Part shown: positions 32,236 through 42,330 of the stretch, in pieces | Layout of the letters: each line of letters opens with the position of its first letter | Numbering within the stretch: the first letter of the stretch is position 1 | Source: Gnetum montanum | Taxonomy: Eukaryota; Streptophyta; Gnetopsida; Gnetales; Gnetaceae | Assembly (NCBI GenBank): GCA_015680685.1 | Contig: MNCI01026912.1 | Location: 747,888-811,887 of the forward strand | Length of the DNA stretch: 64,000 nucleotides | Reading direction: 5' to 3' | Program-made: the position numbers and the translations under genes | The notes under the pieces: model-generated | Databases searched by the model: none | Seen by the model: the letters and a program-made list of their open reading frames with translations, nothing else | Told to the model about the DNA's origin: nothing

Positions 32236-34120
32236 ATGTCTTCTTCTTCGAACAAAAGAATTTCACCACCTAGGGATCATACAAGAAACAGTCGGTAGCC
32301 TAAAACACATAACAAAATCTGCTAGTTCCTCAACAATACCGAGTGGTATATACTCATCCTAATGAGTACATACCCAATTTTACTTTTATCCTCCATCAAG
32401 ATGAACAAATGTGCTGGAGAGACTTGCAAGGTAACATAGTGTTACCTCCAGATCGTGCAGTCCCCAACATGCTCCTCCGTGCTCTGGCATAGATAGGCAT
32501 GACACAACTCTATGTTGAATATATTATAGGTGATTTTGACACAAGGGGTTACCATCCCATAGTCGTACAACGTTTAAGGAACTCAAGGCAGGAGAGCCAC
32601 CATACATTGTTGAAGGGCAAAGGGGTCCTGCACGTCCTAAGAGAAATTGGAGATGGTGAACCACTTATAATGGGTTCTCCATCAAATGATGTTCCCCCTC
32701 CTAACAATAGTGAGGAGGTGGGGTATCAGAACCTACGCTCCACGATACACAACCCTGGTTCTGATCCCCATGAATGCCAATTGTTTACTGAGGGAACGAA
32801 AACACATGACAAGGATGGGCACTCAAATCGTCATCACGATCGAGCCCGTAGCCACAGAAGAGAGGGTAGGAAACATTGTCATGGAGATGGTTCTCCTTAT
32901 TCTTCCCCTTCATCTCATCATTCACCCTCTCCTTCCACATCAAGGTGCAATCATAAAGAGCATAACAATGAGGATAAGGGTAAGAGAAATGAGAGACCTT
33001 GACGAGAGAGTTGAGAGAGAGGATGAGGGCAGTCTAGAGAGTCTAGGCATGAAAGAAGGGAAAGTAGGGAACAACGTAGACATCATAGACGTCATGAAAG
33101 AGATGATCATGATGCACCCCTACTTGCCACCCGAAGCATGCTAAATATAATGGAGGCTATAAGAATACCAACAAGCCATCAAAAAGATATCCAGATCAAG
33201 CACGTAGACATGAACAATATCCCACACTTCGAAGGGGGATAGAACGCTGATCCGCAAAATCATTTATAGGCATTCCATGATGCCTGCAACTTGCAAAACA
33301 TAGAAAATGAGTGGTAGAAACTAAAGTTATTTCCTAGGATACTCATAAAGGAAGTAGAGAGTTGGTACCAGTCCTTAGAACCGGAAACCATTAGGAGGTG
33401 GAGTACGATGTTAGAACTATTCAATGATAAATATCAAACGTACTCTAGAGTGTCTAACTTGCGTAAGCAGATCCAAGGATGGAAGCAAGGTAATCACGAA
33501 ACCTTGGATGCTACCATGCGTCGCTACTACGCATTGCTACATTGTTGCCTGGGCCATGGTTACGCACAACAGGATCAACTATGCCACATCGTAGATGGGC
33601 TAAGGTACGAAACTAGGAGAACCATTTGGGACTTATGCTCAAGGGAGATTATCAGAATTTAGATCCCATGAAATTCATTGATTGTTGGAGCAAGTAGCCA
33701 AAGAAGAAGGGGAGCTACAAAAAAGAGAGAGCACAGAAGAATATAACCGCGATCCTTCCCTCCAGAAGATGGGAGTGAGATTTTGCAATGAAGAGGATGA
33801 GTCATCACTCAAGCAGTTGGTGAATAGAAAAACCTTGCTGCTTCAAAAGCTAACAACAGANGAGCAGTTGGTGAATAGAAAAACCTTGCCGCTTCAAAAG
33901 CTAACAACAGAAGTGGCAGCTAAGGTAGATCAGATATAGGACTCCTTGGATAATAGACTTGAACTTGTCTTGAAAATCGTAGAGGAGTCTAAGAAGGAAC
34001 GAAGTAGTGACAAGGACAAGAAAAAGCAGAGAGATTCAGGCCATGCATGTGACAAAGGTAAGGGAAAAATGAACATCTCTGATGAGGTTGTGGATTCGGA
34101 TACAGACAATGTTGTCTGAT
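32236..34120 (+). pseudogene. gag of element G
   Basis: ATG at 32236 (MSSSSNKRISPP) after a leader of about 120 bp. In order: NEYIPNFTFILHQDEQMCW; IGMTQLYVEYII; an Arg/His/Ser-rich low-complexity stretch (32800-33060); LLATRSMLNIMEAIRIPTS; the capsid core FHDACNLQNIENEW, EVESWYQSLEPETIRRWSTM, NDKYQTYSRVSNLRKQIQGW and DQLCHIVDGL (about 33240-33620). A charged coiled-coil end follows (VAKEEGELQKRES, then KKERSSDKDKKK). Frameshifts occur near 32480, 33000 and 33660. The zinc knuckle found in B, F and J is lost around 34120. Confidence 0.85.
33813..33911 (+). repeat. 48-bp direct repeat flanking an N (in gag of G)
   Basis: GCAGTTGGTGAATAGAAAAA... occurs at 33813-33860 and again at 33864-33911 with one difference (CTG/CCG). 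The window's only ambiguous base (33861) lies between them. The offset of 51 keeps the frame. This looks like an unresolved contig overlap, though a real 51-bp duplication is possible. Confidence 0.85.
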
Positions 34121-34700
34121 CATCTCACATCTACAAGAGTCTGGGGTGTATGCACTTAACCCGAGACTTAACAGATGGCAGACACCCCGAAGGTTACCTT
34201 ATCTCCAAGATAACCCAAGGTAGTTCCACCAACTGTTAATGTACTATCCAAGTGGAACTCTGCCACAACCTAACGGGAAACACCAGTAGTGGCAACACCC
34301 ACAGTCATGGGGGATGCCACTGCCGAGACAACAATACCCTTACTAGCAACCAGACCCATATGACTACTACGTGCAGTAGCCGATTTCTCTAAGTGACTCC
34401 ATGGGCCACACAACTCCACAACGTCACTACCAAGTTCAGGAGTACTTTAGAAGGACTCCTTCTCCTCCGAGAGATGCTCCACATCCATACCATCCTCCAA
34501 ATCCATCCGCCTCTCTCGCACCGTTAGTTCCCATACCACTTGCTCCAACAATGCAAGGGGAACTACCCTCTCAACTACGGTAACATAATGCTATGAGAGC
34601 TATGAATCTTCAACCAGTTGCTGGTTCTGACAACCGTAAGAAGAGAAGACATTTCTTCAGAACCAAAATCCCAAACAAGCTCTCATAACCACAAGCGGTT
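34121..34700 (+). pseudogene. Pro/Gln-rich C-terminal part of gag (G)
   Basis: Low-complexity tail between gag and protease: ISHLQES-type remnant, VYALNPRLN, PYDYYVQ, then YFRRTPSPPRDAPHPYHPPN and PTMQGELPSQL. Equivalent tails exist in B (1780-2320), E-right, F (39600-40040) and J (57900-58580). It probably belongs to the nucleocapsid end or the gag-protease spacer. Confidence 0.7.
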
Positions 34701-35560
34701 GAGTCTGTGCATGCTCCTCCAACAAATAAGGCTTCGGAGCTCCCTTCAAACCAATACCAGAGCTCAACGCATATGGTTATGTTAACACATGTTGTAACCA
34801 ATTGGATCAAGGTAGGCCACCTTCCCAAGAAACTATCTGACCCTAGAAGTCCCTTAATCTACCTCCAAGTCACTAGGAACAAACCACATAAGGCTCTTCT
34901 TGACTCAGGTTCCGAATTCAACTTAATATCACGAGAAATGTATTAAGCCTAGAACCTGCCCCAACTTAAGAAGAGCAACATTCAACTAGAGTTGGCTAAC
35001 TAGTCCATCACCATTCCCTTAGGATTGGTGGAGGACATCATTACCACCGTGTGTGGTTGGTCACACCCAGCTGATTTCCTGGTGATAGAGGTCAACAACA
35101 ACAAAGGGGACTTCCCAATTATTATGGAAAGGGTATGGCTGAATACAGTAGATGCATGCCTAGGCATCCACAATCTTTCCTTGGAGATATCTAAGGTAAA
35201 CATTTATGGAAAGATCAAGAAGAAGAAAGTTCCATGTATCGCATATAGTGACTCATTGGATGATGACATGGAGGAATGCTCAGCATCTCCTACATGCAAT
35301 AGGTGTACCCTAAAAACTCTGAGACAAAGGTGCCTGTATGTAGCAACCACACAACAAGTGGACACCCCGTGGTTGATAACTAGTCGAAAGAGCAATCAAC
35401 CAACATGCGTGGAACAAACTGGGGGAATAACTCATGCCCATAATGAAAGCATAGATACATTGGAATATGAGCATCGCCGACTTCCACCCCTTAATCTAAG
35501 AACATCAATTGGGAAAAGTTGGACACTTTTAAGAAATTCAAATAGGCACTCATTATTTCG
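34701..35560 (+). pseudogene. Retropepsin-like protease and linker of G
   Basis: Open stretches of 79 and 194 codons. THVVTNWIKVGHLPKK leads to ALLDSGSEFNLISREMY, with the active site DSG intact at 34902-34910. A stop follows. Then come SITIPLGLVEDIITTVCGWS, DFPIIMERVWLNTVDACL and KKKVPCIAYSDS. The linker normally leading into RT (NINWEKLDTFKKFK, about 35495-35545) is present. The RT itself is not: sequence jumps at about 35565-35580 to the internal polypurine tract. Protease plus gag without the polymerase is unusual but coherent for a non-autonomous copy. Confidence 0.88.
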
Positions 35561-35582
35561 GATCTCTTCCTTTCCATTCATT

Positions 35583-35596
35583 CATGGGGGAGATGG
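35583..35596 (+). other. Internal polypurine tract (G)
   Basis: CATGGGGGAGATGG lies directly after the deletion point. The same tract follows integrase in E and J and gag in F. Confidence 0.65.
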
Positions 35597-37082
35597 TCAC
35601 CTATGCTAATCATTTGGGGCCCTCAATTCTTTTAAGTTTTGTTTTATACATTTTTGTTTTACACATTTTTGTTTTCCAACATCATTATACTTTTTCATTT
35701 TTTTGTGAGTGTGTGTGTGTTATCCATCTTGTAAGTTTGTCACCCAATAAGTGTTCTTCATGATGGTATGAACTATTTTTATATTAATTGCTAATGTTTG
35801 GTTTTTACCTTTAAGTCATGATGTTGATGCTAAGGTATGGTTCTTTTGATATGACAGGCAATGAGTCCACTTCATCCATCCATCCACAAATTTCTATGGT
35901 CTCTCTCGGCTTGGAAATGTACAGTCCCTTTCTAAATAGGAACTATAACGAATCGGTGACTAGGCATTTCTCAAACTAAGGAAGGACTCAAGTATTGGAA
36001 AGGGTGTGACTTCAAGGGAGCTTGATGCATTTGTGTTGGCCATTATCTTGGGTACTTGGACGTGTTCTTCTTTAGTTTTCTTACCGTTTCGACGTTACTC
36101 AATTTTCGAGAAGCTGAGAAAATAAAAATAACAAAGTCTTTGCATGGTGTGGTTCTCACGTATAAACACATAAAACAAAAAAAACAAAAAAAAAACAAAA
36201 AAAAAACTATGAGAATTCAAAGCACACCCCTTAGATAAAATAATCATTTGGGCTACAAGCACTAGTTATGAAACTAAACTAAAAATGTTCCCTCTAACTA
36301 AGGCCCTTCTCGCTTCCCATTCTCTCCTCCTTTGTTTCGTCGGAATGGTGGTGGCTCTTTGGGAAGGCATTCTTGTTACTTCAAGGGGATGGATTGGCCA
36401 AATGCATTAATGCGAAGTCATTGGAAGTGGTTTGTTTGAGGCCAGACTTGGAATGGGATCTACTAAGTCACATTAATCATTAACTACACAAGGGGCTGTA
36501 CACCACCTTGTTCTTGAGACTCCATTCCATCCTTCTCTCCATTGTTGACCTCATTGCCAGTTGTATCATTAGTGTATATTTTGGTTGACACATTGTTTTA
36601 TTTTTGGTAAATTCTTGCGGTTAAGACATTAACTCTTGCTCCAAATGACATTCTCAGAGCCTACGAACTCTTTGAATGTGGGTTTCATGGGCCTGCTTTG
36701 GGGAGGACCCACTGGCATTCCTATTTGGTGCATCAGTTAAATTCTTTCCCTTAACATTTTAGCAGTTAACTTTATTTTATTCATTTCCATCTTGACATCC
36801 ATTCCATCGATGTTATAGTTGTCTCTTTTTCTCCATCTTTCTTGTTCTTTTTCTTTCTCCATTCTATCACTACCAGAGGTTCGCACTTAGTCATGGGGGT
36901 CTAGACCCAAATTTTTTTGATTTTCTCCTAATCCCTACACCTTCAGTAGTTACCATAAATATACCTCCAGACCTGTATCAGCCATACCACAACTCAGCCA
37001 ATGGACCTTTCATTGAAGTAAGGTATCAACTACATTGAAATTCATTTACCCTTGCTAATATAAAGACTATGTTGTGTGTGAG
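35597..37082 (+). other. Conserved non-coding spacer (G)
   Basis: Spacer homologous to 23056-24815 (minus) and 62219-63600. Landmarks are GGCAATGAGTCCA (about 35860), AAGGGTGTGACTTCAAGGGA (36000), GCATGGTGTGGTTC (36143), AAAGCACACCCCTTAGA (36220), CTTTGGGGAGGACCCA (36697), and GAGGTTCGCAC then CATGGGGGTC (36878-36901), which match the donor region of E-left. The array and TATA box are absent. It also holds a GT repeat at 35706 and an A-rich run at 36175-36206. Confidence 0.65.
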
Positions 37083-37400
37083 ATGGCAATCATGCAACAA
37101 GGGATTGGATCTGGAGACAACACTTGGAATGGAGCGATGCAGAAGTAGTTATGCAAGGAGCAACACCACTGGCGCACTCATGGATAGACAATGAAAGGCG
37201 CAATCTTGGTGTTGGCAGTAGCAAAACTTCTTTCTCTCTCTCTTTCTTAGCTGCCAAATGAGGCCTGATGTCAAATGTACAAAGTTTTCACTCTTGTTGT
37301 CGTGAACACTAGTTTTGTCTTGTCTTGTAATGATGATCTGTTCACATGTCATCCCATTAGTTTCATTTGAGTCAATAATCCCATACCATCCCAATATTTT
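37083..37400 (+). pseudogene. ORF3 stub (G)
   Basis: ATGGCAATCATG at 37083 follows an acceptor-like GTGTGTGAG, as in E-left, F and H. The short frame MAIMQQGIGSGDNTWNGAMQ stops after about 21 codons. Trailer words (CCCAATATTTTGTAAGGAAC) appear soon after, so nearly all of ORF3 is deleted. Confidence 0.6.
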
Positions 37401-37427
37401 GTAAGGAACTCGAGGACAAGTTTTTAT

Positions 37428-37442
37428 TTAGTCATAGGGGTA
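37428..37442 (+). other. 3' polypurine tract of G
   Basis: TTAGTCATAGGGGTA directly precedes the 3' LTR. One A interrupts the G tract. Confidence 0.75.
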
Positions 37443-38260
37443 TGATGGGACGCAATATCGCATGGGTCGCGATATCGTGTACGCCGCAATATCGCATCCC
37501 CCACGATATCACGTATGCAATATTGCAGTGCACCGTCATATCTATAAATAAGAGGCAGCGCTCCCTTGTTTCTCATTCTAGGCCTAGACCGTAGTGAAAC
37601 TCTAGTTGTTTGATCTCTCCAGAGATAGAATAATTTCCATGTGCCCGCAGTAGGAGCTCCAAAGTGAACGAATTTTTATTCAAGCAAATATTGTACCTGA
37701 ACACAAGTTTTTGTATAGCAATAAAGATGAACTTCTTGGATAAACCTTGCAGTGCATGGAATAGGCTAAATAGGATTTTATTTATTTTTTACCATTTAAA
37801 TGCTTTATTAGTAATTAATTCTCTCTCAACCCTTCTCTCCTAGTTAAGTGCTTCAGTACGATTGCTTCGAGCACGTGCGTTACGCTTGGTGATCCCAGCA
37901 ACGACTAGCATTTAGTAACCTAGGTTGCATTGGTTCAAGGTGTGAACAGTAAGTGGGAACGAAGACTAATGCTAGGTTAATTAAGGCTTAGTTAGTTAAG
38001 TTAAATTTAGTTAATTAGTCTCTTCACCCTTCATCTTATCAGCATAGGAGATAAAACAGAAAAGACATAAAAATCATATACCTCAGACTTACTTAACCAT
38101 ACAATCGTGACAAATACAAGTAAGTCTGGGAAGATAACGAATGATTAACCTTAAGTGTTCCATAAGACATGTAGGCACTTAGTCTGCGGAGTTCGACCGG
38201 ATCGCATGTGTAACGCTCGTATTCGTATGGTTGAGTGTAGGGGTACCTTGCCACTCATCA
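37443..38260 (+). mobile_element. 3' LTR of element G
   Basis: 818 bp, TGATGGGACGCA...CCACTCATCA, matching the 5' LTR at 31292-32092. Most differences are transitions. The U3 array has units such as GATATCGTGTACGC and AATATCGCATCCC, with TATAAATA near 37541-37548. Confidence 0.95.
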
Positions 38261-38265
38261 CCAGG

Positions 38266-39060
38266 GAATGATGAATCCTGAGTGTAGGGTGTGATTAATG
38301 TGTCATTAGCCTGTCACTCCAAAATCAAGAATAAGTCCATTCCTTCGATTAGTGACATCGCATTGTTTCATCCAATGATGGGCAACCATAAGAGCACCAC
38401 AACAGGAAGGCGTATGATCACTTGGCATTTCGTCCAAGGGAGGAGTGATTTGAAATTTCTTTACGGCATAATTTTTGCTTGGCCGCTTTGGCACACACTC
38501 TCTCCTTTTTTTTATGCATAATCTAGAGAAGTTGCTACCTTCAGGCATAGGTGCATGTGTTTTCAATGGGACCTCCTAGAATAGCATTGGGTTTCTTTAT
38601 TAAGTGCCTTTATTACTCTTACTCCCATTGTCGTTAAATCTACAAGGATCTTAATACAACCAAGTTGCATGATAACTCCTACAGATGTCACCAAAGAGAA
38701 TCCACAAGTTCCCTGGATGTCACACCTTGGCTATTCTCTCTTAGTCGATCATTTTTTGCTCTAGGCATAATGAGCACAAAACTACTTTTAAGTTTTCATG
38801 ATGTTAAGAATATCATTAGACCCAGAGTAGAACCTCTTATTAATATAATGGGTGGGTGGATGTTGTGGGCTCGCTATCTAAATAATTAGTTTCCTAAGAC
38901 TTGATAGCAAAGAACAACACCTCAACCAACGAGTCACATGAGTGTTTAATTCATAGATGAGATTACCCTCAAAAAGATAAAACAACAAATTGAAAGATGA
39001 AAAACTAGAAAACAAAAAATTGTAAAATTGAAGAAAATGAAAAATATTTATTAATTTTGC
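38266..39060 (-). other. Conserved spacer of F, right of nested G
   Basis: Non-coding on the minus strand, homologous to the first part of the family spacer (for example AAGGTGTGACATCCAGGGAA near 38720, equivalent to AAGGGTGTGACTTCAAGGGA in G). It continues at 31286 on the other side of G. Confidence 0.6.
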
Positions 39061-39071
39061 TTGTTAGAATG

Positions 39072-39089
39072 GAGGATATCCCCCATGAC
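39072..39089 (-). other. Internal polypurine tract (F)
   Basis: The minus strand reads AGTCATGGGGGATATCC at the end of the gag frame. Confidence 0.6.
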
Positions 39090-41097
39090 TAAACCCTTGA
39101 GTATGGCTAGAATTAATAAATGGAAAATTTGGATCCAAGAATTTTGGAAACATTGGAGTCTGGTCATATCCAAACCACCGAGTGTCATTCAAGGTGGTGA
39201 TAGGAATATACCCAAATTGGGATTCACACACTTGATTGTAGTAGGCATAGTGGGGCATATTATAAGATGTGGTCATGTGATAAGGAGCTAACCCACTATG
39301 GCACCCATGACCGTAAGATGGTATGCAAGGATCAATATGTCCCCCTACGTGGTTATATTCATTGGGTTGCATAGTTGTTGGAGTGTTGATTAGCGGCCCT
39401 CATAAGGTAACAAGAGGCATTATGTTCGAAGAGCTAGATGCATCATAGTGTTGAACTTGCACTTGGTTGAAGGGTGCAGTGGTTTTGGAAGCATGTTTTC
39501 TCTTCCTTTGGTCGTGCCTAAAGAAAGGATGCTTTCGATGTTGTGGAGGACCTCCACTGCTGTTGATCGTAGCAGCATAAGTAATGTTCGTGGGTTGGTG
39601 CTATGGTGCAAAACCTTCTAGTACTATTAGTGGAAATGTAGGAGTTGAAAGATGAGAATATTGAGGGTAAGGAGAAGTATAAGGCACATAAGATGGTGAT
39701 ATGGTTGGAGAGGACATGGGTTGATAGTACTTAAGAGAATGATAACAATTTGGTGAGATAGAGGATGTTGACCTAGTTGGGGAAATAGAATACTGAACCT
39801 GATAAGTGCTTGGGTTCGGATGATATGAAGGGTGTGACCAGTTTGAGGGTGGCCTCCCCCACGACTAGGATTTTTTCCACTGTGATTGAACACAGTATTT
39901 TTGTACAAACTCTGGATGTAACATTCTTCCCCAAAGCTCATGTAAATGTGAGAAGATTGGGCATTGACCTTTGGGGTGATCATACAGGCAAATGTTACAT
40001 TGATACGTATGATTAGTAGTTGAGTTCTTATTCTATTCAACCCTTCTTTCCAATTTTCTAAGGGTGTTCTGTCCTACTTCTTTGTCTGTCATAATTCTAC
40101 CTCTAATAGCGTTGGCATATTCTCTACAATTTTCATGTATCCATTCTGTCATCTTAATGATCTTTGCCTCAATTTCACCTAGTAATTGTAGTATCAGCAA
40201 AGATGATTCCACCTCCTTGAGGTGAGTTGATTTATCCTCTTCATGATCATGGACCTTTGCTAATTTGAGATTTTGGTCATGTTGAGAGCTTTCAACATTC
40301 TCCCATTTAGCCATTTCTCTTTCTTCTTTTGCTACATGCTTAATAAGCTCTTGGAATTGGTGGGTTCGTAGCTCATATAGTTGACTTCGGGCATACATCC
40401 CTAGGGTTTCCCTTGTTTCATTACGGATCCCATCCATGATGTGATACATTAGCCTTTCCTTAGAGAACCCATGGCCTAGGAAATTGTTTATCAATGAATA
40501 GTATCTTTCTAAGGCCATGTCCAAGGGTTCATGCTACCCTTTTTTCCACTCTTGGATTTGTCCCCTCAAGGCTAACACTCTTGCATAAGTTTGATATCTT
40601 TCATTGAAGAGTTCTATCATTGTCGGCCAATGTCGAATTGATTTTGGTCTTAAAGACCTATACAATACTTTTTCTTGGCCAACGAGTGTCAGAGGAAAGA
40701 GCTTAAGTTTTTGCCACCCATTATCAATATTATTCCATACACAGGCATCATGGAAGGCTTGTAAATGATGTTGTAGATCTAAATCATAACCTCCTAAAAA
40801 TTTTGGAAATTTGTTTAAATTAAGCCTGGGTAGACAGCTTTCCTTACGATGCCTACAAGATATTTGAACAACCTCTTATATGTGCATTAGGCTCTTAGTG
40901 GCCAGCAAGGGTTCATCGCCACTAGGTAGGTTATGAATTTATGAGTTGGAATAATGTTGTTTTTGTTTATGTACATAGGATACCCCTGCATCAAATTGAG
41001 TACTCCAAACTTCATCTTCATCATCATATAATTTGTTAGTTCTCCAATGAATTACCTTACTAGTTGTTGCGTTGTTATAGTCTTGTGAAAGAGACAT
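39090..41097 (-). pseudogene. gag of element F
   Basis: The best-preserved gag in the window, minus strand. Start MSLSQDYNNATTSKVIHW at 41097. The capsid core (40300-40900) reads NKFPKFLGGYDLDLQHHLQ, FHDACVWNNIDNGWQKLKLF, RPKSIRHWPTMIELFNERY and GQIQEWKKG, followed by an open stretch of 163 codons (ERYYSLINNFLGHGFSKERL, then ETRETLGMYARSQLYELRTH). The zinc knuckle CNICLYDHPKGQCP (CX2CX3HX4C, about 39940-39985) is intact. A Pro/Ser/Tyr-rich tail and a Tyr/His-rich end (GGYPPF) run up to the polypurine tract. A few stops and frameshifts remain. Confidence 0.85.
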
Positions 41098-41209
41098 TGT
41101 TGTGAATTGTGTGTAACTTATTTGCAATTACTTTCTTTCTAAAAGATATATCTTCAAGGCTTCATTATAGCGATCTTGGATGATGTAACTAATCTAAATA
41201 ACTAGCACT

Positions 41210-41229
41210 ATCCTCAGAAATAGTGCCAA
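41210..41229 (-). other. Primer binding site (tRNA-Asp type) of F
   Basis: The minus strand reads TTGGCACTATTTCTGAGGA after the LTR. It differs from the tRNA-Asp site mainly by transitions. Confidence 0.7.
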
Positions 41230-42139
41230 TGATGAGTGGCGAGGTACCGCTACACTCAACCATATGAATATGAGCATTCACACACGATCCGGTTGAACTC
41301 TACAGACAAGCTAGTTGTGGTATTTAGATAGTGACACGTTGATTGCAGTTCACTCTCTTCCCACCTAGACTAGTATTTTCTTTTTCATGTATGGTTTGGT
41401 CCAGAGTGAGGTGTATGATGTGGCCCTAAACTAGTGCTACTCCTAGAGGCAATGGAAAATAACTTTGCTTTAAGCTAATAGGGAGTGAGAGAAGAGAATC
41501 TAAGCTAGTCTAAGTGTGATGAGCATCTGTCCTTAATCATTTTTACACATCTTGGACATCATGTACTACTTCTGGGATTACCAAGCACATGTTACTTAAG
41601 CACTCCTAGATACGCTATTGGGATACCAAGTAGTTACACTTAAATGCTCGTGATTAAGTCGTACTCATTCTGTGCTTAATAATAGAGATAGTAGAGGAAG
41701 GTAAAGAAATATTAATTAAGAAAATAATAAATAACAGTTAAGTAATTAAAACTAAGTGAATGTTGCAATCATGAAGTAATCTCGATCTTTATTGTTGGTC
41801 ATGTGCGTGTCCAAGTACATCACACTCGAATAAAGGTTTTGTACAATTACAATCATCACACTGTGGGCATGCACTGGGGAAAGAATTGAAATGAACTAAA
41901 AATGAACAAAACACTCTACTACTACACTTACTTGACTCCCCCCTTCTTGTGCGCCCGAATGTGTATTTATAGGCTTACACAAGAATCACAATATCGTGTA
42001 TCCGATATCATTATCCAGGCCACGATATCACGTACCCGATATCAAGGATCTGATATTAGGGGTTTGATATCAAGGATCTGATATCAGGGGTCTAACATCA
42101 AGGGTTCGATATCAGCACTTGACAAACCATGATTCATCA
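41230..42139 (-). mobile_element. 5' LTR of element F
   Basis: 910 bp, same ends as 29216-30112. The U3 array at about 42015-42115 has five or more units of exactly 14 bp (GATATCAAGGATCT, GATATTAGGGGTTT, GATATCAAGGATCT, GATATCAGGGGTCT, AACATCAAGGGTTC). Confidence 0.93.
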
Positions 42140-42144
42140 GTTGT

Positions 42145-42330
42145 GTGTCTCCCAGCATAATGGCCCCCACAAGGACCCTCATGAACATCTTGGAGAATGC
42201 ACAATTAATCTACATTAGATACACATCAATGAACTAGGCCATCAACACATACCTTGTAAAGGTGTCCATTGATTTCCATGAAGTGCTTAGCCTGATCAAG
42301 AAATTGTTGTTTCTTCTTATAGTCTAGATA
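42145..42330 (-). pseudogene. Integrase zinc-finger start (E-right)
   Basis: The minus strand reads LCILQDVHEGPCGGHYAGRH just right of F, the start of the HHCC finger. The reading continues at 29210 (TIKILMVGYYWP), so F interrupts one integrase gene. Confidence 0.85.

Larger units (their letters stand above)
31292..38260 (+). mobile_element. Gag-protease gypsy element G, nested in F
   Basis: A complete LTR-to-LTR element of 6969 bp on the plus strand: LTR, PBS, gag, protease, internal polypurine tract, spacer, ORF3 stub, polypurine tract, LTR. RT, RNase H and integrase are missing, deleted from just before RT to the internal polypurine tract. LTRs differ at roughly 7 percent of positions by eye. 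The 5-bp duplication and the continuing spacer of F on both sides confirm the boundaries. Confidence 0.92.
29216..42139 (-). mobile_element. Gag-only gypsy element F with both LTRs
   Basis: Minus-strand element (about 5.95 kb without the nested G). LTRs are at 41230-42139 (5') and 29216-30112 (3'), with a PBS, gag, internal polypurine tract, spacer, ORF3 remnant and 3' polypurine tract. Protease, RT, RNase H and integrase are absent. It inserted in the integrase zinc-finger region of element E, making a 5-bp duplication. The LTRs differ at roughly 7 percent of positions by eye over the first 380 bp. It resembles non-autonomous, gag-carrying derivatives that depend on a full element for enzymes. 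Confidence 0.88.

Noticed and set aside
41985-42115. CRISPR-like array
   Set aside because: The repeats are about 14 bp with no distinct spacers, and lie at the start of an LTR in a eukaryotic context.
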